From NCBI GenBank assembly GCA_036435485.1, contig CM071599.1:372001-436000 (forward strand): DNA of 64,000 nt, given 5' to 3'. How positions within the stretch are numbered: position 1 is the stretch's first letter; every line of letters begins with the position of its first letter. Source of the stretch: Saposhnikovia divaricata (taxonomy: Eukaryota > Streptophyta > Magnoliopsida > Apiales > Apiaceae). Positions 35,322 through 47,262 of this stretch are shown here, one piece after another. A program made the position numbers and the translations under genes. The notes beneath the pieces are model-generated. The model did not search any database, had not been told where the DNA came from, and was given only the letters and a program-made list of their open reading frames with translations.

Positions 35322-36674
35322 GGATATTTTTACATATTTTGTTCCTATGGGTTATTGAAATTGAACAAAATTTTATTTGACGCGGGTCGAACCTGAATCG
35401 GAGATGATATGATCGAAACTCGGTTTTCGGATAATCCTCAAAGTGGTTAGTACACGGGATATTGTTAAAAATCGAGTCGGACCATTTTAGGGATATTTTT
35501 ACATATTTTGTTCCTATGGGTTATTGGAATTCAACGATATTGTATTTGACGCAATTCGGAACTGAATCGGAGCTGATATAGTCAAAACTCGGTTTTTGGA
35601 TAATCCTCAAAGGGGTTAGTACACGGGAAATTGTTAAAAATTGAGTCGGACCATTTTGTGGATATTTTTACATATTTTGTTCCTATGGTTTATTGGAATT
35701 CAACGAAATTTTATTTGACGCAATTCGGACCGGAATCGGAGCTGATATGATTGAAACTCGGTTTTCGGAAAATTCTCAAAGGGGTTAGTACACTGGATAT
35801 TGTTAAAAATCAAGTCGGACCATTTTGTGGATATTTTTACATATTTTGTTCATATGGGTTATTGAAATTCAAAAAAAAATTATTTGACGCGGGTCGAACC
35901 TGAATCGGAGCTGATATGATCGAAACTCTGTTTTCGGAAAATTCTCAAAGGGGTTAGTACACGGGATATTGTTAAAAATCGAGTCGGACCATTTTGTGGA
36001 TATTTTTACATATTTTGTTCCTATGGGTTATGGAAATTCAACAAAATTTTATTTGACGCGGGTCGAACCTGAATCGGAGCAGATATGATCGAAACTCGGG
36101 TTTCGGAAAATTTTCAAAGGGGTTAGTACACGGGATATTGTTAAAAACCAAGTCAGACCATTTTGTGGATATTTTTTACATATTTTGTTCCTATGGGTTA
36201 TTGAAATTCAACAAAATTTTATTTGACGCGGGTCGAACCTGAATCGGAGCTGATATGATCGAAACTCGGTTTTCGGATAATCCTCAAAGTGGTTAGTACA
36301 CGGGATATTGTTAAAAATCGAGTCGGACCATTTTAGGGATATTTTTACATATTTTGTTCTTATGGGTTATTGGAATTCAACGATATTGTATTTGACGCAA
36401 TTCGGAACTGAATTGGAGCTGATATAGTCAAAACTCGGTTTTTGGATAATCCTCAAAGGGGTTAGTACACGGGAAATTGTTAAAAATTGAGTCGGACCAT
36501 TTTGTGGATATTTTTACATATTTTGTTCCTATGGGTTATTGGAATTCAACGAAATTTTATTTGACGCAATTCGGACCGGAATCGGAGCTGATATGATCGA
36601 AACTCGGTTTTCGGAAAATTCTCAAAGGGGTTAGTACACGGGATATTGTTAAAAATCAAGTCGGACCATTTTGT
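35322..36674 (+). repeat. Canonical late-domain octamer, copy 2 (1353 bp)
   Basis: Same eight-monomer order as the preceding copy. It is one base longer because M1b at 36167 begins with six thymines. Marks: gagatgatatg (M1a), gattgaaac with acactgg (M3a), ctctgttttcgg (M4), gggttatgg (M5). All four recur at 63177-64000, about 27.86 kb downstream. Confidence 0.94.
36167..36336 (+). repeat. M1b monomer with 1-bp gain (170 bp)
   Basis: Starts ggatattttttacat, with six thymines where every other monomer I read has five. A homopolymer slip or sequencing error would look the same. No other copy carries it. Confidence 0.93.
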
Positions 36675-37857
36675 GGATATTTTTACATATTTTGTTCCTA
36701 TGGGTTATTGAAATTGAACAAAATTTTATTTGACGCGGGTCGAACCTGAATCGGAGCTGATATGATCGAAACTCGGTTTTCGGATAATCCTCAAAGTGGT
36801 TAGTACACGGGATATTGTTAAAAATCGAGTCGGACCATTTTAGGGATATTTTTACATATTTTATTCCTATGGGTTATTGGAATTCAACGATATTGTATTT
36901 GACGCAATTCGGAACTGAATCGGAGCTGATATAGTCAAAACTCGGTTTTTGGATAATCCTCAAAGTGGTTAGTACACGGGAAATTGTTAAAAATTGAGTC
37001 GGACCATTTTGTGGATATTTTTACATATTTTGTTCCTATGGTTTATTGGAATTCAACGAAATTTTATTTGACGCAATTCGGACCGGAATCGGAGCTGATA
37101 CGATCGAAACTCGGTTTTCGGAAAATTCTCAAAGGGGTTAGTACACGGGATATTGTTAAAAATCAAGTCGGACCATTTTGTGGATATTTTTACATATTTT
37201 GTTCATATGGGTTATTGAAATTCAAAAAAAAATTATTTGACGCGGGTCGAACCTGAATCGGAGCTGATATGATCGAAACTCGGTTTTCGAAAAATTCTCA
37301 AAGGGGTTAGTACACGGGATATTGTTAAAAATCGAGTCGGACCATTTTGTGGATATTTTTACATATTTTGTTCCTATGGGTTATGGAAATTCAACAAAAT
37401 TTTATTTGACGCGGGTCGAACCTGAATCGGAGCAGATATGATCGAAACTCGGGTTTCGGAAAATTTTCAAAGGGGTTAGTACACGGGATATTGTTAAAAA
37501 CCAAGTGAGACCATTTTGTGGATATTTTTACATATTTTGTTCCTATGGGTTATTGAAATTCAACAAAATTTTATTTGACGCGGGTCGAACCTGAATCGGA
37601 GCTGATATGATCGAAACTCGGTTTTCGGATAATCCTCAAAGTGGTTAGTACACGGGATATTGTTAAAAATCGAGTCGGACCATTTTAGGGATATTTTTAC
37701 ATATTTTGTTCTTATGGGTTATTGGAATTCAACGATATTGTATTTGACGCAATTCGGAACTGAATTGGAGCTGATATAGTCAAAACTCGGTTTTTGGATA
37801 ATCCTCAAAGGGGTTAGTACACGGGAAATTGTTAAAAATTGAGTCGGACCATTTTGT
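36675..37857 (+). repeat. Octamer copy 3, missing its last monomer
   Basis: M1a M2a M3a M4 M5 M1b M2b, seven monomers; the expected M3b is replaced by the M4/M1 hybrid at 37858 that opens the next block. Marks: ttttattcc and caaagtgg in M2a (36844), gatacgatcg in M3a (37013; this change removes an in-frame TGA), cgaaaaattc in M4, gggttatgg in M5, ccaagtgagacc near 37501. Confidence 0.92.
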
Positions 37858-38026
37858 GGATATTTTTACATATTTTGTTCCTATGGGTTATTGAAATTCA
37901 AAAAAAAATTATTTGACGCGGGTCGAACCTGAATCGGAGCTGATATGATCGAAACTCGGTTTTCGGATAATCCTCAAAGTGGTTAGTACACGGGATATTG
38001 TTAAAAATCGAGTCGGACCATTTTAG
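37858..38026 (+). repeat. Hybrid monomer M4/M1 (also 38196, 41800, 42138, 44869, 45207, 46221)
   Basis: The M4 nine-A run at the 5' side, then M1 ggataatcctcaaagtgg and the ttttag tail. The switch is at about offset 107, in the shared ggttttcgg. M2b (or the M2/M1 hybrid) follows, keeping M1-to-M2 succession. It is confined to the 37858-49825 region. Confidence 0.9.
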
Positions 38027-38364
38027 GGATATTTTTACATATTTTGTTCTTATGGGTTATTGGAATTCAACGATATTGTATTTGACGCAATTCGGAACTG
38101 AATTGGAGCTGATATAGTCAAAACTCGGTTTTTGGATAATCCTCAAAGGGGTTAGTACACGGGAAATTGTTAAAAATTGAGTCGGACCATTTTGTGGATA
38201 TTTTTACATATTTTGTTCCTATGGGTTATTGAAATTCAAAAAAAAATTATTTGACGCGGGTCGAACCTGAATCGGAGCTGATATGATCGAAACTCGGTTT
38301 TCGGATAATCCTCAAAGTGGTTAGTACACGGGATATTGTTAAAAATCGAGTCGGACCATTTTAG

Positions 38365-38533
38365 GGATATTTTTACATATTTTGTTCTTATGGGTTATTG
38401 GAATTCAACGATATTGTATTTGACGCAATTCGGAACTGAATTGGAGCTGATATAGTCAAAACTCGGTTTTCGGATAATCCTCAAAGTGGTTAGTACACGG
38501 GATATTGTTAAAAATCGAGTCGGACCATTTTAG
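38365..38533 (+). repeat. Hybrid monomer M2/M1, late breakpoint (also 42307, 45376, 46390)
   Basis: M2b (ttcttatggg, gaattgg, gatatagtc) up to ctcggtttt, then M1 from cggataatcctcaaagtgg. The breakpoint matches that of the M4/M1 hybrids near offset 107. M4 follows in all four copies. Confidence 0.9.
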
Positions 38534-38701
38534 GGATATTTTTACATATTTTGTTCCTATGGGTTATTGAAATTCAAAAAAAAATTATTTGACGCGGGTC
38601 GAACCTGAATCGGAGCTGATATGATCGAAACTCGGTTTTCGGAAAATTCTCAAAGGGGTTAGTACAGGGATATTGTTAAAAATCGAGTCGGACCATTTTG
38701 T
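38534..38701 (+). repeat. M4 monomer with 1-bp deletion (168 bp)
   Basis: Reads ttagtacagggatattg where all relatives read ttagtacacgggatattg, losing one c inside the most conserved box of the monomer. Counterparts at 42476, 45545 and 46559 are intact, so the loss is private to this copy. Confidence 0.94.
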
Positions 38702-39039
38702 GGATATTTTTACATATTTTGTTCCTATGGGTTATTGAAATTCAACAAAATTTTATTTGACGCGGGTCGAACCTGAATCGGAGCAGATATGATCGAAACT
38801 CGGGTTTCGGAAAATTTTCAAAGGGGTTAGTACACGGGATATTGTTAAAAACCAAGTCAGACCATTTTGTGGATATTTTTACATATTTTGTTCCTATGGG
38901 TTATTGAAATTGAACAAAATTTTATTTGACGCGGGTCGAACCTGAATCGGAGCTGATATGATCAAAACTCGGTTTTCGGATAATCCTCAAAGTGGTTAGT
39001 ACACGGGATATTGTTAAAAATCGAGTCGGACCATTTTAG

Positions 39040-39236
39040 GGATATTTTTACACATTTTGTTCCTATGGGTTATTGGAATTCAACGATATTGTATTTGACG
39101 CAATTCGGAACTGAATCGGAGCTGATATAGTCAAAACTCGGTTTTTGGATAATCCTCAAAGGGGTTAGTACACGGGAAAATTTTCAAAGGGGTTAGTACA
39201 CGGGATATTGTTAAAAACCAAGTCAGACCATTTTGT
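39040..39236 (+). repeat. Enlarged M2/M5 chimera, 197 bp (7 of 11)
   Basis: Tandem 28-bp pair at 39147-39174 and 39175-39202. It has a private ttacacattttg near its start. Followed by the M1/M3 hybrid. Confidence 0.95.
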
Positions 39237-41602
39237 GGATATTTTTACATATTTTGTTCCTATGGGTTATTGAAATTCAACAAAATTTTATTTGACGCGG
39301 GTCGAACCTGAATCGGAGCTGATATGATCGGAACTCGGTTTTCGGATAATCCTCAAAGTGGTTAGTACACGGGATATTGTTAAAAATCAAGTCGGACCAT
39401 TTTGTGGATATTTTTACATATTTTGTTCATATGGGTTATTGAAATTCAAAAAAAAATTATTTGACGCGGGTCGAACCTGAATCGGAGCTGATATGATCGA
39501 AACTCGGTTTTCGGAAAATTCTCAAAGGGGTTAGTACACGGGATATTGTTAAAAATCGAGTCGGACCATTTTGTGGATATTTTTACATATTTTGTTCCTA
39601 TGGGTTATGGAAATTCAACAAAATTTTATTTGACGCGGGTCGAACCTGAATCAGAGCAGATATGATCGAAACTCGGGTTTCGGAAAATTTTCAAAGGGGT
39701 TAGTACACGGGATATTGTTAAAAACCAAGTCAGACCATTTTGTGGATATTTTTACATATTTTGTTCCTATGGGTTATTGAAATTCAACAAAATTTTATTT
39801 GACGCGGGTCGAACCTGAATCGGAGCTGATATGATCGAAACTCGGTTTTCGGATAATCCTCAAAGTGGTTAGTACACGGGATATTGTTAAAAATCGAGTC
39901 GGACCATTTTAGGGATATTTTTACATATTTTGTTCTTATGGGTTATTGGAATTCAACGATATTGTATTTGACGCAATTCGGAACTGAATTGGAGCTGATA
40001 TAGTCAAAACTCGGTTTTTGGATAATCCTCAAAGGGGTTAGTACACGGGAAATTGTTAAAAATTGAGTCGGACTATTTTGTGGATATTTTTACATATTTT
40101 GTTCCTATGGGTTATTGGAATTCAACGAAATTTTATTTGACGCAATTCGGACCGGAATCGGAGCTGATATGATCGAAACTCGGTTTTCGGAAAATTCTCA
40201 AAGGGGTTAGTACACGGGATATTGTTAAAAATCAAGTCAGACCATTTTGTGGATATTTTTACATATTTTGTTCCTATGGGTTATTGAAATTGAACAAAAT
40301 TTTATTTGACGCGGGTCGAACCTGAATCGGAGCTGATATGATCGAAACTCGGTTTTCGGATAATCCTCAAAGTGGTTAGTACACGGGATATTGTTAAAAA
40401 TCGAGTCGGACCATTTTAGGGATAGTTTTACATATTTTGTTCCTATGGGTTATTGGAATTCAACGATATTGTATTTGACGCAATTCGGAACTGAATCGGA
40501 GCTGATATAGTCAAAACTCGGTTTTTGGATAATCCTCAAAGGGGTTAGTACACGGGAAATTGTTAAAAATTGAGTCGGACCATTTTGTGGATATTTTTAC
40601 ATATTTTGTTCCTATGGTTTATTGGAATTCAACGAAATTTTATTTGACGCAATTCGGACCGGAATCGGAGCTGATATGATTGAAACTCGGTTTTCGGAAA
40701 ATTCTCAAAGGGGTTAGTACACGGGATATTGTTAAAAATCAAGTCGGACCATTTTGTGGATATTTTTACATATTTTGTTCCTATGGGTTATTGGAATTCA
40801 ACGAAATTTTATTTGACGCGGGTCGAACCTGAATCGGAGCAGATATGATCGAAACTCGGGTTTCGGAAAATTTTCAAAGGGGTTAGTACACGGGATATTG
40901 TTAAAAACCAAGTCAGACCATTTTGTGGATATTTTTACATATTTTGTTCCTATGGGTTATTGAAATTGAACAAAATTTTATTTGACGCGGGTCGAACCTG
41001 AATCGGAGCTGATATGATCAAAACTCGGTTTTCGGATAATCCTCAAAGTGGTTAGTACACGGGATATTGTTAAAAATCGAGTCGGACCATTTTAGGGATA
41101 TTTTTACATATTTTGTTCCTATGGGTTATTGAAATTCAAAAAAAAATTATTTGACGCGGGTCGAACCTGAATCGGAGCTGATATGATCGAAACTCGGTTT
41201 TCGGAAAATTCTCAAAGGGGTTAGTACACGGGATATTGTTAAAAATCGAGTCGGACCATTTTGTGGATATTTTTACATATTTTGTTCCTATGGGTTATTG
41301 AAATTCAACAAAATTTTATTTGACGCGGGTCGAACCTGAATCGGAGCAGATATGATCGAAACTCGGGTTTCGGAAAATTTTCAAAGGGGTTAGTACACGG
41401 GATATTGTTAAAAACCAAGTCAGACCATTTTGTGGATATTTTTACATATTTTGTTCCTATGGGTTATTGAAATTGAACAAAATTTTATTTGACGCGGGTC
41501 GAACCTGAATCGGAGCTGATATGATCAAAACTCGGTTTTCGGATAATCCTCAAAGTGGTTAGTACACGGGATATTGTTAAAAATCGAGTCGGACCATTTT
41601 AG

Positions 41603-41799
41603 GGATATTTTTACATATTTTGTTCCTATGGGTTATTGGAATTCAACGATATTGTATTTGACGCAATTCGGAACTGAATCGGAGCTGATATAGTCAAAAC
41701 TCGGTTTTTGGATAATCCTCAAAGGGGTTAGTACACGGGAAATTTTTCAAAGGGGTTAGTACACGGGATATTGTTAAAAACCAAGTCAGACCATTTTGT
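41603..41799 (+). repeat. Enlarged M2/M5 chimera, 197 bp (8 of 11)
   Basis: Tandem 28-bp pair at 41710-41737 and 41738-41765. The junction reads gggaaatttttcaaagg, a private a-to-t change at 41743. Followed by the M4/M1 hybrid opening the 18-mer. Confidence 0.95.
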
Positions 41800-44700
41800 G
41801 GATATTTTTACATATTTTGTTCCTATGGGTTATTGAAATTCAAAAAAAAATTATTTGACGCGGGTCGAACCTGAATCGGAGCTGATATGATCGAAACTCG
41901 GTTTTCGGATAATCCTCAAAGTGGTTAGTACACGGGATATTGTTAAAAATCGAGTCGGACCATTTTAGGGATATTTTTACATATTTTGTTCTTATGGGTT
42001 ATTGGAATTCAACGATATTGTATTTGACGCAATTCGGAACTGAATTGGAGCTGATATAGTCAAAACTCGGTTTTTGGATAATCCTCAAAGGGGTTAGTAC
42101 ACGGGAAATTGTTAAAAATTGAGTCGGACCATTTTGTGGATATTTTTACATATTTTGTTCCTATGGGTTATTGAAATTCAAAAAAAAATTATTTGACGCG
42201 GGTCGAACCTGAATCGGAGCTGATATGATCGAAACTCGGTTTTCGGATAATCCTCAAAGTGGTTAGTACACGGGATATTGTTAAAAATCGAGTCGGACCA
42301 TTTTAGGGATATTTTTACATATTTTGTTCTTATGGGTTATTGGAATTCAACGATATTGTATTTGACGCAATTCGGAACTGAATTGGAGCTGATATAGTCA
42401 AAACTCGGTTTTCGGATAATCCTCAAAGTGGTTAGTACACGGGATATTGTTAAAAATCGAGTCGGACCATTTTAGGGATATTTTTACATATTTTGTTCCT
42501 ATGGGTTATTGAAATTCAAAAAAAAATTATTTGACGCGGGTCGAACCTGAATCGGAGCTGATATGATCGAAACTCGGTTTTCGGAAAATTCTCAAAGGGG
42601 TTAGTACACGGGATATTGTTAAAAATCGAGTCGGACCATTTTGTGGATATTTTTACATATTTTGTTCCTATGGGTTATTGAAATTCAACAAAATTTTATT
42701 TGACGCGGGTCGAACCTGAATCGGAGCAGATATGATCGAAACTCGGGTTTCGGAAAATTTTCAAAGGGGTTAGTACACGGGATATTGTTAAAAACCAAGT
42801 CAGACCATTTTGTGGATATTTTTACATATTTTGTTCCTATGGGTTATTGAAATTCAACAAAATTTTATTTGACGCGGGTCGAACCTGAATCGGAGCTGAT
42901 ATGATCGAAACTCGGTTTTCGGATAATCCTCAAAGTGGTTAGTACACGGGATATTGTTAAAAATCGAGTCGGACCATTTTAGGGATATTTTTACATATTT
43001 TGTTCTTATGGGTTATTGGAATTCAACGATATTGTATTTGACGCAATTCGGAACTGAATTGGAGCTGATATAGTCAAAACTCGGTTTTTGGATAATCCTC
43101 AAAGGGGTTAGTACACGGGAAATTGTTAAAAATTGAGTCGGACTATTTTGTGGATATTTTTACATATTTTGTTCCTATGGGTTATTGGAATTCAACGAAA
43201 TTTTATTTGACGCAATTCGGACCGGAATCGGAGCTGATATGATCGAAACTCGGTTTTCGGAAAATTCTCAAAGGGGTTAGTACACGGGATATTGTTAAAA
43301 ATCAAGTCAGACCATTTTGTGGATATTTTTACATATTTTGTTCCTATGGGTTATTGAAATTGAACAAAATTTTATTTGACGCGGGTCGAACCTGAATCGG
43401 AGCTGATATGATCGAAACTCGGTTTTCGGATAATCCTCAAAGTGGTTAGTACACGGGATATTGTTAAAAATCGAGTCGGACCATTTTAGGGATAGTTTTA
43501 CATATTTTGTTCCTATGGGTTATTGGAATTCAACGATATTGTATTTGACGCAATTCGGAACTGAATCGGAGCTGATATAGTCAAAACTCGGTTTTTGGAT
43601 AATCCTCAAAGGGGTTAGTACACGGGAAATTGTTAAAAATTGAGTCGGACCATTTTGTGGATATTTTTACATATTTTGTTCCTATGGTTTAATGGAATTC
43701 AACGAAATTTTATTTGCCGCAATTCGGACCGGAATCGGAGCTGATATGATTGAAACTCGGTTTTCGGAAAATTCTCAAAGGGGTTAGTACACGGGATATT
43801 GTTAAAAATCAAGTCGGACCATTTTGTGGATATTTTTACATATTTTGTTCCTATGGGTTATTGGAATTCAACGAAATTTTATTTGACGCGGGTCGAACCT
43901 GAATCGGAGCAGATATGATCGAAACTCGGGTTTCGGAAAATTTTCAAAGGGGTTAGTACACGGGATATTGTTAAAAACCAAGTCAGACCATTTTGTGGAT
44001 ATTTTTACATATTTTGTTCCTATGGGTTATTGAAATTGAACAAAATTTTATTTGACGCGGGTCGAACCTGAATCGGAGCTGATATGATCAAAACTCGGTT
44101 TTCGGATAATCCTCAAAGTGGTTAGTACACGGGATATTGTTAAAAATCGAGTCGGACGATTTTAGGGATATTTTTACATATTTTGTTCCTATGGGTTATT
44201 GAAATTCAAAAAAAAATTATTTGACGCGGGTCGAACCTGAATCGGAGCTGATATGATCGAAACTCGGTTTTCGGAAAATTCTCAAAGGGGTTAGTACACG
44301 GGATATTGTTAAAAATCGAGTCGGACCATTTTGTGGATATTTTTACATATTTTGTTCCTATGGGTTATTGAAATTCAACAAAATTTTATTTGACGCGGGT
44401 CGAACCTGAATCGGAGCAGATATGATCGAAACTCGGGTTTCGGAAAATTTTCAAAGGGGTTAGTACACGGGATATTGTTAAAAACCAAGTCAGACCATTT
44501 TGTGGATATTTTTACATATTTTGTTCCTATGGGTTATTGAAATTGAACAAAATTTTATTTGACGCGGGTCGAACCTGAATCGGAGCTGATATGATCAAAA
44601 CTCGGTTTTCGGATAATCCTCAAAGTGGTTAGTACACGGGATATTGTTAAAAATCGAGTCGGACCATTTTAGGGATATTTTTACATATTTTGTTCCTATG

Positions 44701-44868
44701 GGTTATTGGAATTCAACGATATTGTATTTGACGCAATTCGGAACTGAATCGGAGCTGATATAGTCAAAACTCGGTTTTTGGATAATCCTCAAAGGGGTTA
44801 GTACACGGGAAAATTTTAAAGGGGTTAGTACACGGGATATTGTTAAAAACCAAGTCAGACCATTTTGT
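41800..44868 (+). repeat. 18-monomer block, nested family copy 2 (3069 bp)
   Basis: Order: M4/M1 M2b M4/M1 M2/M1 M4 M5 M1b M2b M3b M1a M2a (ggatagtttt) M3a M3/M5 M1a M4 M5 M1a, enlarged M2/M5 (196 bp). M3a at 43659 has private tttaatgg and ttgccgc. The next monomer at 44869 restarts the same order, so this is a tandem arrangement. Confidence 0.92.
44673..44868 (+). repeat. Enlarged M2/M5 chimera, 196 bp (9 of 11)
   Basis: Tandem pair at 44780-44807 and 44808-44834. The second half reads ggaaaattttaaagggg, having lost one c, so it is 27 bp. Followed by an M4/M1 hybrid, as at 41603. Confidence 0.95.
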
Positions 44869-47065
44869 GGATATTTTTACATATTTTGTTCCTATGGGTT
44901 ATTGAAATTCAAAAAAAAATTATTTGACGCGGGTCGAACCTGAATCGGAGCTGATATGATCGAAACTCGGTTTTCGGATAATCCTCAAAGTGGTTAGTAC
45001 ACGGGATATTGTTAAAAATCGAGTCGGACCATTTTAGGGATATTTTTACATATTTTGTTCTTATGGGTTATTGGAATTCAACGATATTGTATTTGACGCA
45101 ATTCGGAACTGAATTGGAGCTGATATAGTCAAAACTCGGTTTTTGGATAATCCTCAAAGGGGTTAGTACACGGGAAATTGTTAAAAATTGAGTCGGACCA
45201 TTTTGTGGATATTTTTACATATTTTGTTCCTATGGGTTATTGAAATTCAAAAAAAAATTATTTGACGCGGGTCGAACCTGAATCGGAGCTGATATGATCG
45301 AAACTCGGTTTTCGGATAATCCTCAAAGTGGTTAGTACACGGGATATTGTTAAAAATCGAGTCGGACCATTTTAGGGATATTTTTACATATTTTGTTCTT
45401 ATGGGTTATTGGAATTCAACGATATTGTATTTGACGCAATTCGGAACTGAATTGGAGCTGATATAGTCAAAACTCGGTTTTCGGATAATCCTCAAAGTGG
45501 TTAGTACACGGGATATTGTTAAAAATCGAGTCGGACCATTTTAGGGATATTTTTACATATTTTGTTCCTATGGGTTATTGAAATTCAAAAAAAAATTATT
45601 TGACGCGGGTCGAACCTGAATCGGAGCTGATATGATCGAAACTCGGTTTTCGGAAAATTCTCAAAGGGGTTAGTACACGGGATATTGTTAAAAATCGAGT
45701 CGGACCATTTTGTGGATATTTTTACATATTTTGTTCCTATGGGTTATTGAAATTCAACAAAATTTTATTTGACGCGGGTCGAACCTGAATCGGAGCAGAT
45801 ATGATCGAAACTCGGGTTTCGGAAAATTTTCAAAGGGGTTAGTACACGGGATATTGTTAAAAACCAAGTCAGACCATTTTGTGGATATTTTTACATATTT
45901 TGTTCCTATGGGTTATTGAAATTGAACAAAATTTTATTTGACGCGGGTCGAACCTGAATCGGAGCTGATATGATCAAAACTCGGTTTTCGGATAATCCTC
46001 AAAGTGGTTAGTACACGGGATATTGTTAAAAATCGAGTCGGACCATTTTAGGGATATTTTTACATATTTTGTTCTTATGGGTTATTGGAATTCAACGATA
46101 TTGTATTTGACGCAATTCGGAACTGAATTGGAGCTGATATAGTCAAAACTCGGTTTTTGGATAATCCTCAAAGGGGTTAGTACACGGGAAATTGTTAAAA
46201 ATTGAGTCGGACCATTTTGTGGATATTTTTACATATTTTGTTCCTATGGGTTATTGAAATTCAAAAAAAAATTATTTGACGCGGGTCGAACCTGAATCGG
46301 AGCTGATATGATCGAAACTCGGTTTTCGGATAATCCTCAAAGTGGTTAGTACACGGGATATTGTTAAAAATCGAGTCGGACCATTTTAGGGATATTTTTA
46401 CATATTTTGTTCTTATGGGTTATTGGAATTCAACGATATTGTATTTGACGCAATTCGGAACTGAATTGGAGCTGATATAGTCAAAACTCGGTTTTCGGAT
46501 AATCCTCAAAGTGGTTAGTACACGGGATATTGTTAAAAATCGAGTCGGACCATTTTAGGGATATTTTTACATATTTTGTTCCTATGGGTTATTGAAATTC
46601 AAAAAAAAATTATTTGACGCGGGTCGAACCTGAATCGGAGCTGATATGATCGAAACTCGGTTTTCGGAAAATTCTCAAAGGGGTTAGTACACGGGATATT
46701 GTTAAAAATCGAGTCGGACCATTTTGTGGATATTTTTACATATTTTGTTCCTATGGGTTATTGAAATTCAACAAAATTTTATTTGACGCGGGTCGAACCT
46801 GAATCGGAGCAGATATGATCGAAACTCGGGTTTCGGAAAATTTTCAAAGGGGTTAGTACACGGGATATTGTTAAAAACCAAGTCAGACCATTTTGTGGAT
46901 ATTTTTACATATTTTGTTCCTATGGGTTATTGAAATTGAACAAAATTTTATTTGACGCGGGTCGAACCTGAATCGGAGCTGATATGATCAAAACTCGGTT
47001 TTCGGATAATCCTCAAAGTGGTTAGTACACGGGATATTGTTAAAAATCGAGTCGGACCATTTTAG

Positions 47066-47262
47066 GGATATTTTTACATATTTTGTTCCTATGGGTTATT
47101 GGAATTCAACGATATTGTATTTGACGCAATTCGGAACTGAATCGGAGCTGATATAGTCAAAACTCGGTTTTTGGATAATCCTCAAAGGGGTTAGTACACG
47201 GGAAAATTTTCAAAGGGGTTAGTACACGGGATATTGTTAAAAACCAAGTCAGACCATTTTGT
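47066..47262 (+). repeat. Enlarged M2/M5 chimera, 197 bp (10 of 11)
   Basis: Tandem 28-bp pair at 47173-47200 and 47201-47228. Followed by the M1/M3 hybrid with a private caaaatattattt. Counterpart of the copy at 39040 in the 8.0-kb-spaced duplication. Confidence 0.95.

Larger units (their letters stand above)
29744..36145 (+). repeat. 6.4-kb dispersed duplication, upstream copy
   Basis: Matches 57600-64000 monomer for monomer from the M5 with gggtaattg through the M5 at 35998, apart from the extra base at 31434. At least ten private marks are shared in order, including gtcggagcatttt, the M5/M1 hybrid with gagcagatatg and tttttgg, ttctgaaaattc, gatataatcg and acactgg. The distance is 27856 bp before 31434 and 27855 bp after it. 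The downstream copy is cut by the window edge, so the true length is unknown. Confidence 0.92.
37858..41799 (+). repeat. 23-monomer block, nested family copy 1
   Basis: Order: M4/M1 M2b M4/M1 M2/M1 M4 M5 M1a, enlarged M2/M5 (39040), M1/M3, M4 M5 M1b M2b M3b M1a M2a M3a M3/M5 M1a M4 M5 M1a, enlarged M2/M5 (41603). Compared with the following 18-mer it has five extra monomers (38871-39743). It opens with a 338-bp dimer, M4/M1 plus M2b. Confidence 0.9.

Noticed and set aside
36984..37256. 90-codon open frame across three monomers
   Set aside because: It is open only because of a single change, gatacgatcg for gatatgatcg, in the M3a at 37013. The frame consists of satellite sequence and ends at the same recurring stop as the other frames.
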